64,000 nt of DNA from Ceratopteris richardii (lineage: Eukaryota > Streptophyta > Polypodiopsida > Polypodiales > Pteridaceae), in NCBI GenBank assembly GCA_020310875.1, contig CM035444.1:22547772-22611771 (forward strand). Direction: 5' to 3'. A program made the translations under genes and the position numbers. Numbering within the stretch: position 1 is the first letter of the stretch; every line of letters starts with the position of its first letter. Positions 56,596-64,000 of the stretch are shown in pieces. The notes below the pieces were generated by a model. That model ran no database searches. It was not told where the DNA came from and saw nothing but the letters and a program-made list of their open reading frames with translations.

Positions 56596-57432
56596 TTGAT
56601 AGATGCATTGATAGACTCACGAGCAGGAGTTAGTTGCATACATAATACGGTCATAAAAGACCTTCAACTGAGGATGACGCCCACAGAAGCTCAAATGATA
56701 GGAATTGGAGGTCAAATCATAGAATGCATGGGAACCACTAACGTATCCCTCCACCTAGGAAATTCTTCTATGGAACAATGAGTCTTAGTGTGTAGAGATG
56801 AGGATTTAATAGAAGATTTGATCCTAGGACAGGATTGGATCATTGAGAATGAAGTGAGCATCAACCTAGCTCAAGGCTATATTTCAGCCAAAATAGGGCT
56901 CAAGGAAATTTTTAGTTTATTAGGAGAGAAGCCTTCACTCCAACCAACAACCATCGAGAGTGCGGAAGGATGCAAAAAAGAGCTACTAGAACCTGATTAC
57001 AGTCCTAATATCTCAAAAACCAATCTAGAAGAAGTAGAAAGTGCAAACCCTAAAATGTCCAAAGAAGAGGTGACATCACCTCATTCAGCTGAGGAACAAC
57101 CACACACTAAGAAAACCAACCCTCATGGAGCTTCTCACCCAGCCAAAGGATCACCAATGTGGAGGACGACATTCAGAAATTTACATCAAGGAAAGAACAA
57201 ATTCAAATGGGTACACAAAGATCAAATGCAGAAATCGGAAATGTCATCACCAAATCATTGGGAGAATAAGACGAATATCAAGTCAACATCGCGACCATCT
57301 GACACAACACTACTCTTGCAAGTATGGATTCCTAAGCACGACAGCAAATATGGATCCCCAAGACGGTCAGGCAGGCCGCCAAGCAAGAGATCAACAATCT
57401 GGAGGATACACTACTTCGAAACAGTCGAATAA
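56596..57432 (+). pseudogene. Second retropepsin-like domain downstream of integrase
   Basis: In the same frame as the integrase end, after a linker with two stops, LIDALIDSRAGVSCIHNTVI resembles a retropepsin active site with DSRAG for DSGAG. IGIGGQIIECMG, VSLHLGNSS and, after a TGA at 56779, EDLILGQDWIIENEVSINLA follow, matching the hairpin strands and the ILG.DWL end of the fold. The rest (to 57432) is charged and unrecognised. A retropepsin after integrase is not the usual gypsy order. It could be a captured or duplicated protease. Confidence 0.65.
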
Positions 57433-57972
57433 CAAAGCAAAGACAGACTCATCCTAAAAACATGAAGAGCAACAATTCTATTGCTCAGCTACCCATAGAC
57501 ACAAAGGGAACACATGAAGATTGACAGACCAGAGAGAAGACACGGGACATCATGACAACAAAATGGATTTGGAAACCCAAGCAACTGCAAGGAGTGCACC
57601 ATCGAGACGACAAAGATTCCAATTGCACTCATAGAATATCAAATGCACCTAAAGTATGCATGATAGGGCCACATTACAAGGCCAAGCATTCGGCACATGA
57701 TGTACGTGATAAAAATAGTGGTGCACATTCTCCAATTGAGATAAGATCATAGCTTCAACTTTCTTAGGAATGGACCTACTATGTACATAAATATATGCTT
57801 CGGCTACACTAATGATTGTTTTCTTTCAGGACAGAAATAAAAAGATGTGGTAAGAGATCTCACCTATAGAACCATGGGAACGGAGTGATGGAACGACAAC
57901 AAATCAGTGCAATGCACTACACAACTTCTATACTTTCCCTTGAAGCTAATGCGTTTTTCCTTACAAGTGCAG
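57433..57972 (+). other. Untranslated spacer with possible splice acceptors
   Basis: No coding frame of note. TTTTCTTTCAG at about 57819-57831 and GCGTTTTTCCTTACAAGTGC followed by AG at 57951-57972 look like 3' splice sites; the second abuts the ATG at 57973. Downstream genes of some gypsy elements are expressed from spliced RNA. Confidence 0.4.
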
Positions 57973-59580
57973 ATGGCTTCTGAAGATTCTGAAGCAACAG
58001 TACAAGAGGAAGTACTGGAATTTCCACTCCAGAGTATCACCAAGGCAAAGAGACATTGGTTCAGGGAAGATCAACCGGCTGGGGAGTATCTCTTCTTGGC
58101 AACGATAAAAATCATGGATACCGATCATCAATTTCCAATCATGTCCCAAGACTTCAGAGTGTTGCATGGACTCCCGTCTACAATAGACATCATGAAGAAA
58201 GTGGGCATACATAAATATTTTGAACTGCCAATCTATAATCCCGACTTTCAAAGATGCACACAGGTCATGAATACATTACATCCAGCTCTGCATGATCCCT
58301 TAGTGCCAGAGGCTAAAGTGATGGATAAAGTAGGTGAATGGGTCGTTATTCAATTCACACATGACTTGATTAAGGAACCTTTTGGATGGGAAAAAGATGG
58401 AACTACGATAGTGAAAGAAGAGAGTCGAGGCACAAAAACACAAACATTCCTGGATATCAATAGAATTGACATAGAAGAGGAAGTAAGGCTTATTCACCAG
58501 CACTTCTGCTTCCCGAATATGCATCGGTACATGGCCCCTCAAAAGATTATTGTTCAATTGCTCTCACACGCCATCAAGCAGATTGGCAATCATATTAATC
58601 TGACTCCTTACATCCAAGAAAGGTTATTAGAGGCAAAAAAGCAATGGAATAATAAGAAGTTCCTCAATGGCAGCATGGCTCTGACTATATTGATTTACCA
58701 TGCTTTAGGCATTAGAGAGCATCTGCAAGAAATGCCATCAGCAACGGCCATGGCCAAATATGTCAAAGTCGCGACGGTACCAAGAAAGAAAAGAGCAGTC
58801 CAAGTTGTTGAAGAAGCAGAAACTAGCTCTCAACCCAGAATGAGAGGCACGAAGAGACTCAGGGAAGTCAAGCAAGTAGAAGAGGAAGTTCCAGCCACCA
58901 AAAGGACACACGTACTTCCTAAGACAACGATTGAAGAGCAAAGGCCAATTACAGAGGAAGACTTAAATAAGGCCCTGGAAGAAACACACCAATATACAGA
59001 AGGGCAAGTCAATTTACTCGTGCAAGGGCATCATTAGCAGCAGGCCTACCATGAGATGCAGGTGAAAAAGAAACTCACAAAAGTACACCGTTACAGAGAA
59101 ATCGGGTTGGATAATTCAAGCTCATCTTCAGATATACAAGAAGAACCCGACACTTCATTATTGAATGTGGATATTCAGAGTGAATCCAAGGATGATGGAC
59201 AATGGGTGGAATTAAATGCAGTAAATTACAATGAAGAAGAGGACATAAAAGTGGATAATAACTCTACCCACCAAGAACTGAACACCGAAGGCATAGTCGC
59301 CAACAAAGAAGGAACGCATGTGATTAAACTTAATGAAAGTTCCACTCTTCAGATCTGGGAGGCAACACTTTTAAGGGAAGAGTCAATCAAAATACCAAAG
59401 ATAGAGCCTCACGAAGCGACAGTAGAAGAAGAAGAACCCTTCACCCCAATAAGGGTCGTGGTAGAACCCTCCCCCATGGATGTCACATTTCAAGGGAGTG
59501 CCTCTTTGAAACAGAAGATCTCCAGAACTTTTAAATTAGCCAGAACCATGTATATACAAGGCATCGTAGACGATCCTTGA
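57973..59580 (+). pseudogene. Accessory gene next to the 3' LTR
   Basis: 535 codons broken only by a TAG at 59035. I chose ATG 57973 (MASEDSEATVQEEVLEFPLQ) over an in-frame ATG at 57907 because a splice-acceptor-like site ends just before it. The first 270 residues look like a folded helical domain (HFCFPNMHRYMAPQKIIVQL; HINLTPYIQERLLEAKKQWN; GSMALTILIYHALGIREHL). Basic clusters (VPRKKRAV, RGTKRLREVKQ) could be nuclear signals. The C-terminal 180 residues are acidic. No membrane segment or signal peptide is seen, so it is not env-like. It resembles the antisense gene in length and in its N-terminal domain style. Function unknown. Confidence 0.65.
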
Positions 59581-59588
59581 TTTTGTTT

Positions 59589-59620
59589 CTGTTGCGGGTT
59601 CAAGTCCACCGTGCGTGCCA
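59589..59620 (+). other. tRNA 3'-half-like sequence with CCA, touching the 3' LTR
   Basis: CTGTTGCGGGTTCAAGTCC continues ACCGTGCGTGCCA: T stem, T loop TTCAAGT, acceptor-like strand and CCA, one base before the LTR. Plant nuclear tRNA genes do not encode CCA. On the minus strand it has the form of a PBS (TGGCACGCACGGTGG). The usual purine tract is absent here. Confidence 0.6.
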
Positions 59621-59621
59621 G

Positions 59622-60130
59622 TGTAAGGTCGCCGGATTGACATATTGTAATTTCATATTTTTCCTATACACACGAACCGAAAGGTCATAGCGAAGTGTTG
59701 TATCTTTTTATCAATCAATGAAAAGACATGGCAGTGACTCTCCGACGACAAGCGGAATCGCTAGACTGTCTGTCTGGGCAATTGCGGTCATTGGAGATGC
59801 TGTGGTGTATGATTCGTGAAATCCTGAGTAAAGTTAACTCTTACTTTGTTTAATTTCATTGATTTGTGATTAACTCAGTACTGTTAAGTGGCCGATAATA
59901 AGTCTGTGCAACGGTGTTGAATAACTCCTGCGTTGCGTACTATGAAAAGTCTAACCAGGATTCTGACAGCAAGATGTATAAAGGATTTGATATTGAACAT
60001 TAACGTACTGCTGATTGGATAAGTTAATTGGGAAAATTAAGTTACAGGGCCTCTGATTTATCAGACCCCTACCACTCCCAAGAACCCGAAAGAACTTAAA
60101 AGTGCCTGTGATGGAAAAACATTTTTAACA
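59622..60130 (+). mobile_element. 3' LTR of the giant gypsy element (509 bp)
   Basis: Starts TGTAAGGTCGCCGGATTG and ends AACATTTTTAACA, colinear with 36408-36920. It is followed by TGAT, matching 36404-36407. Confidence 0.93.
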
Positions 60131-60200
60131 TGATCCACTTAGCTTAGTGGTTAAGTCTCAAGGATGTGAAGGAAGAGGTCTTGGGTTCAATCCCCATAGG
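60131..60200 (+). other. tRNA-like sequence (A and B boxes)
   Basis: TAGCTTAGTGGTTAAG (from 60140) is an A-box/D-arm and GGGTTCAATCC (60183-60193) a B-box/T arm, spaced as in tRNAs. The arms do not pair well enough for a functional tRNA. It is part of the old target, whose left end is at 36407. Confidence 0.55.
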
Positions 60201-60433
60201 GAACATGGGGAGAGTATTTTGCCCAAAGAGATCTAGAGCCTTCTAGAAGCATCCACTTGAGTTAACTGGGACACTTGGTGCACATGCAGTTACATGGCCG
60301 ACACATGGATGGTTAGCATCCACCTGCCCAAGATGACAGTCCCCTGGAGAGAGCTATATATAGAGGCATTTGGTTGGGAGGAGAGTCATCTCTCTAGCAT
60401 GTGGTGGTCGTAATCTTGCATTGGTATCAGAGC
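60201..60433 (+). mobile_element. LTR-like end with TATA box and PBS
   Basis: CTATATATAG at about 60355 lies about 60 bp before an LTR-like end (AATCTTGCA, 60420). This is followed at once by TTGGTATCAGAGCC, an exact initiator tRNA-Met PBS (60422-60433). No coding region or second LTR follows, so this may be a truncated element or a short TRIM-like one. Confidence 0.6.
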
Positions 60434-60608
60434 CTATGGTGGAGGTTCCATGGAGACCTTTGTGTTTCTCATCATCTTCCTCATATGACTTTGTGTATAT
60501 CTTTAATCAGCATCTAGTGTCTGCATAGATATCTTCTTTATGCATTCGCGTGTCTTCTTTTTGTCACGATTCATATTTAGCAAAAGGAACTTTATGTATG
60601 GACTTAGT

Positions 60609-60724
60609 GTTTGAATATGTAGTACTGATCAGAGCTATGCAGGGATCGAACTCGTGCTTCTGCGATGTTTGAATACGTAGTACTGATCAGAGCTATGCAG
60701 GGATCGAACTCATGCTTGTGCGAT
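60609..60724. repeat. 58-bp tandem duplication containing a tRNA-like T arm
   Basis: Copies at 60609-60666 and 60667-60724 are nearly identical. Each includes, on the minus strand, GAGTTCGATCCCTGC (B-box/T arm) and TAGCTCTGATCAGT (A-box-like). Confidence 0.85.
60640..60710 (-). other. tRNA-like sequence, minus strand
   Basis: Minus strand: TAGCTCTGATCAGT (A-box-like), then about 25 bases, then AGCACGAGTTCGATCCCTGC (T arm). It is created across the junction of the 58-bp duplication. Confidence 0.45.
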
Positions 60725-61067
60725 GAAAGAGGATTAATCTAGCCACGACCCCACGTTAATGATGTTTCTACTACTGTACAACAACATAAATCTCAAATTC
60801 CTATTAGACATTGTAGAATTCCAGCTCACTGCGACCCGTGTTCATCACCTGTCTGTGTACGCATTATTGTCGTACTTGCTGGATGCACCATTGCTAATTT
60901 TCATCAGTTTATCGAAAGTTTTAGTAATGATTGCGCCAATAATGGTTTTCGTTAGTTTTATTGAAAGTTTTAGGAATCAAATGCATCACCATCCAGAAGT
61001 AGAAGTATAGTGCCTATTATTTCTACTCAAACCAGCAAAGGAAAATCTTTCACTTCATGCTGTGGTG

Positions 61068-61130
61068 GCAAGGATTCGGACTCACAACGACTGCAGTAGA
61101 TTGAATTCAATCCATTGTAATAAAATAGGT
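61068..61130 (-). other. tRNA-like sequence, minus strand
   Basis: Minus strand TTGTGAGTCCGAATCCTTGC forms a T-arm-like element ending near CCACCACA. The D-arm side is poorly kept. Confidence 0.35.
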
Positions 61131-61375
61131 GTGCTGCTGTGGCTTTAGTTTTTGTAATTCTGCTCGTGACAAAAGCGGATGTCGTGCTGCTGCAGACACT
61201 TTGGAGAGTCATTTCATGGCGGACGTAGTATTACAACATAATTGCTAATGGATCGAGCATGTGTGCCACCTATGAGATGATGTGATCGATCGATGATACA
61301 CAAGCCATGTATCAATCTGTAAAATTAATGTTTGTACATGGGTTTCTATGTGCATAAGATGCAAGCGCCAAAATG

Positions 61376-61445
61376 TCTAAAGGATTTGAACTTGGATCCA
61401 TTTCTGTTATACTCCTCACTGCAGATCTCTGTAGATCAGAGAACA
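61376..61445 (-). other. tRNA-like sequence, minus strand
   Basis: Minus strand: CTCTGATCTACAGAG (hairpin in D-arm position), then GATCCAAGTTCAAATCC (T arm, B box at 61382-61393). Confidence 0.4.
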
Positions 61446-61472
61446 ATAAGAAGACATTGTATACAGATGATG

Positions 61473-61560
61473 TCTTTTGGGGTTCGAACCCAGAGCCCTA
61501 TCATGGAAAAACTTCCCTCTATTGACCATAGCAGAGAGCGCACATCTTCATAACAGAATA
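61473..61560 (-). other. tRNA-like sequence, minus strand
   Basis: Minus strand: GCGCTCTCTGCTATGGTCAA (D-arm side), then GGGCTCTGGGTTCGAACCCC (strong T arm, GGTTCGAACC). The outer bases GATGT and ACATC could pair as an acceptor stem. Confidence 0.5.
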
Positions 61561-61784
61561 TTGAAGAACATTGCTGCACTAGAAGTCCTCACGACATGGC
61601 ATTCAGTTATGACTACGGGGCTGCAGAAGCTTGTAGAGTGCAAGTTGCAGAAGTCTTCGACATATCCATATTATTGGCGCGCTTTCGTGAACGTAGTTAT
61701 TGTACGATTTTGCTTATGTTTTGTCCAAGGCGCTGCGGAGAGCTTCTACACAAGAAAAATGTAAAAATCATTTTCCTCATATGG

Positions 61785-61862
61785 TGTCAAGCTAGGTGTG
61801 ATCCAGTGACATCCAGCACGATGGCCTCAGCTCTGATCACTACACCACACAGCATTCATGAT
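61785..61862 (-). other. tRNA-like sequence, minus strand
   Basis: Minus strand: TGGTGTAGTGATCAGAGCTG (A-box/D-arm), then GTCACTGGATCACACC (weak T arm). Confidence 0.45.
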
Positions 61863-61934
61863 TTCGATTGTGCCGATCAAAAACTTTATCGTGGTGCCTT
61901 CACTTCTGACAGTGAAAGAAAAAAGTGCATCTTT

Positions 61935-62010
61935 AGACGATCGCATATGGATTTGAGCCCGGAATCCTACAATCTTGGAAGCTATGCCTTATCCAACAGA
62001 GGACGATTCG
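61935..62010 (-). other. tRNA-like sequence, minus strand
   Basis: Minus strand: CCTCTGTTGGATAAGGCATA (D-arm side), then GATTCCGGGCTCAAATCC (T arm, B box at 61949-61960). Confidence 0.5.
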
Positions 62011-62097
62011 TTTGTGTTCTACCATAATTCAAAAGTTAATACTCGTGTTGTGGCTTCTAAAACAGTAAAAAAGAAGCATAAGGGTGCATCAAAAGGA

Positions 62098-62170
62098 TAC
62101 CTAGGGGATAAGTATCGATCTCTGCACCTTTGAGAGAGGAAATGTTTTCCTAACCAATCAAGCTGAGATT
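62098..62170 (-). other. tRNA-like sequence, minus strand
   Basis: Minus strand: TCAGCTTGATTGGTTAGGAA (A-box/D-arm), then GTGCAGAGATCGATACTTA (T arm with two unusual bases). Confidence 0.5.
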
Positions 62171-62334
62171 TTCAGTATGAAAATACATCTGCCGTATTTT
62201 ATTTATAATATTATGGAGCTGTTCATGGGCACAAAAGCTCACCACATGTGTTCCTTCTGTCTACACGATGAATTTGATGCATGTCGATGGTCTATGGCAC
62301 TATTCTAAGCCACAAAATCTCAGCCCATTTGAGA

Positions 62335-62408
62335 CATGCTAGGTCCAGGATTCGATCTGTGGACCTCTATTGCCTGAGGGCAGATCTATCCACTAAGCTA
62401 ACTGTAGA
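62335..62408 (-). other. tRNA-like sequence, minus strand
   Basis: Minus strand: GTTAGCTTAGTGGATAGATC (good A-box/D-arm), then AGGTCCACAGATCGAATCCTGG (T arm; shown here as two parts AGGTCCACAG and ATCGAATCCTGG). This is the best preserved of the cluster. Its D arm matches that of the plus-strand copy at 60140 (TAGCTTAGTGG). Confidence 0.55.
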
Positions 62409-64000
62409 ACATGCATTTGTGGTGGATGTTGCATGCACAGATTCTTCAAAGTATGGAGAATCAAGCTAATCAAGATGAAGAATCGCTCTTCTCGAGGATC
62501 AATGGAAGGACATAGCTAGTTGGGAGATAAGTATTTTCCAAGTTCATGATTGGTTTCAATATTTGTTTTTTTCTCTCTGCTTTCATGTAGGACACATTTT
62601 AAGAAGTATAGAAGTAAACTTGATTTTTGATAATCTTGATGCAAATCATTGAAAGCTAAATGAAAGAGCATAAATATATTGAAACACTCATTAAGCACAA
62701 GCATGCATCTACGAAAGATTGTTGGTGCATCTCTCCTTTCAAAAGAATGTTTTCAGGCACCATACACATTTTCTTCTTGCTTGCAAAAGGAGTAGGATGC
62801 ACTCAAGTCTATGCACATGTATATTTATAATATTTTGTAAGGTAGAGGATAGATTGTTTGTGCATGGATGATTGGATGCACACATGACAAGCTTAAGAAT
62901 TGCTTGATTTAGGTTTGATGCATGAAAGGAGAATGCCAACACGTGCATGCACTCACATGCATTTGCATGCAAGAAGAGACATTTTTATATGCATAATTGT
63001 TGGTTAAGGAGTTGAATACTTATATTAAGCACTTTTTTGAGCATGAGAAAAGTATGCTTGGTTTTGTTTAAGGTAATTAGAGCTTAAAGAATAAATCCAA
63101 GTGATCTTTAGGAATCAAGATATTTTCCTAAAAAGATATATCAAAGTAATATTTAGAAATTAAGCTACTTCCTATAGATAAGCCAACAAAGAAAATAGTC
63201 TGGTTAACTAATAAATATCTTTTGGATAAGCAATAAAGCCTTAAGTCTTAGTCTTGTCCAAAAGTCAATAAGTTCCTTTGAAGATCATTCGAGCAAAAGA
63301 AAATTCCAAGATGAGTCATTGGACTGTAATCTTTCAAGTAAGTTTTATAGAAAGTAGTTTCGAGCAATTTCCAAACCACGAGTCTTCGTACTTAAGTCCA
63401 AATAGTGATATAACCTAAAGGTATATCAAAGATTCTTAGCTTTGGAATCTGAGAGGCATCAGTGTATGCTTGGACTGAAGTTTAGGGAAAGATCTCTAAA
63501 AATCATGCAGGTAAGCAAAGAAGCTTTAGATAGTTCAAGAGCTCTTAAAGATAAAGGCTAAGTCTTTATTTTAGTCGCAAGATCAACTAGACTTGATCAA
63601 GCTTGGTCATGATTGTCCAAGAACATGTGATTGGAACTACTCTGTAGATTGCCCAAGTATTGGCAATAAAATTCCTTTTGGAAATTATTCACTGAAGTTC
63701 CATTTATCCAATGGAAAATTGTGAAAAGAGTAAGTTGTTCCAAGACTGAACAGAGTGAAGAAATTCCAAGAATGTAGTCTGCAACCGTGAAGACGGTACT
63801 TAAGTCTGTGGAAGTTGGTAAAACATAAATGTTTATCTTTAAGGGATTTTGGTACAAATCCAAAAAGCATGAGCAGATGCTTAAGACTTAAGCAATAGAG
63901 AGATTCCTATATAAAGTCCTTGGGGCAGGTACCTAAAGCATCAATAAGAAAGGAATCTAAGGACAAGAAGTCAAAAGCTCTTGTCAATACAAATTGGTCA
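62409..64000. other. AT-rich DNA without recognisable features
   Basis: No coding frame, LTR end, PBS or RNA gene is supported. Words such as TTAAGTCT and TTTAGGAA(A/T)(C/T) recur between 63060 and 63900, which may mark an old repeat. Confidence 0.4.

Larger units (their letters stand above)
36408..60130 (+). mobile_element. Giant Ty3/gypsy element, non-chromovirus (Tat/Ogre-like)
   Basis: Direct LTRs (36408-36920 and 59622-60130) bound a plus-strand gag-protease-RT-RNase H-integrase. The flanks share TGAT, a possible 4-bp target duplication. Without the 7.4-kb copia insertion it was about 16.3 kb. Great length, a TGGCGCC-type PBS, extra open frames and no chromodomain suggest the Tat/Ogre/Athila side of the gypsy tree; this is inferred, not tested. 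Unusual parts are the antisense gene at the 5' end, the GTATCG array, a doubled integrase zinc module and a protease-like domain after integrase. Confidence 0.85.

Noticed and set aside
57973-59580. Envelope-like gene
   Set aside because: The position suits an env-like gene, but there is no signal peptide, membrane segment or furin-type site. It looks nuclear or cytosolic.
60131-60200. Functional tRNA gene
   Set aside because: A and B boxes are present, but the acceptor and anticodon stems do not pair convincingly.
61245-61315. A further tRNA-like module around GGATCGAGCATG
   Set aside because: Only the B-box side is suggestive. No A-box at the right spacing was seen, so it was left out of the cluster count.

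Overview
This window is nuclear DNA from a land plant with a large, repeat-rich genome. The evidence is the many Ty1/copia and Ty3/gypsy LTR retrotransposons, their tRNA-derived primer-binding sites (PBS), a hAT transposase remnant with an apparent intron, and long AT microsatellites. The sequence does not fix the species; a fern, lycophyte or gymnosperm would fit, but that is a guess. I see no intact host gene and no functional rRNA or tRNA gene. Almost every coding stretch is a transposon gene carrying stops or frameshifts.

Layout. 1-355: copia scrap. 685-1000: end of a minus-strand gypsy element. 1357-4425: decayed plus-strand gypsy pol with a chromodomain-like tail. 4551-9275: minus-strand copia remnant joined head-on to a plus-strand copia element with a 940-bp 3' LTR. 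9276-14990: mostly non-coding, with tandem duplications and a second copy of the 685-935 LTR. 14991-15679: hAT-type MITE with an 8-bp target duplication. 15745-17150: hAT transposase pseudogene. 18035-19420: copia and gypsy scraps. 21483-26542: copia element with both LTRs. 26543-29870: AT-rich DNA and two minisatellites. 30230-31265: decayed gypsy gag. 31419-36320: minus-strand copia element (copia 2).

36408-60130 is the centrepiece: a very large Ty3/gypsy element, about 16 kb before later insertions. It has 509-513 bp LTRs, a TGGCGCC-type PBS, a minus-strand accessory gene next to the 5' LTR, a roughly 1.2-kb array built on GTATCG, gag, protease, RT-RNase H, integrase, a second protease-like domain and a plus-strand accessory gene next to the 3' LTR. 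A related copia element (copia 1, 44965-52392, minus strand) interrupts its protease gene with a perfect AATAA duplication. That copia is itself interrupted by a gag-only LTR element (47135-50355, minus strand) with a perfect GAATC duplication. By-eye LTR divergence (about 5%, 2.6% and 1.6% from outside in) agrees with the nesting order.

60131-62405 holds a plus-strand tRNA-like segment with an LTR-type PBS, then a cluster of about eight degenerate tRNA-like sequences all on the minus strand. 62406-64000 shows nothing recognisable.

Most worth a second look: the tRNA-like cluster; the near-symmetrical ends of the giant gypsy element, where each accessory gene reads outward into a tRNA 3'-half-like sequence touching an LTR; the protease-like domain after integrase; the duplicated integrase zinc module; and the GTATCG array. 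All coordinates and identities were judged by eye without database searches.
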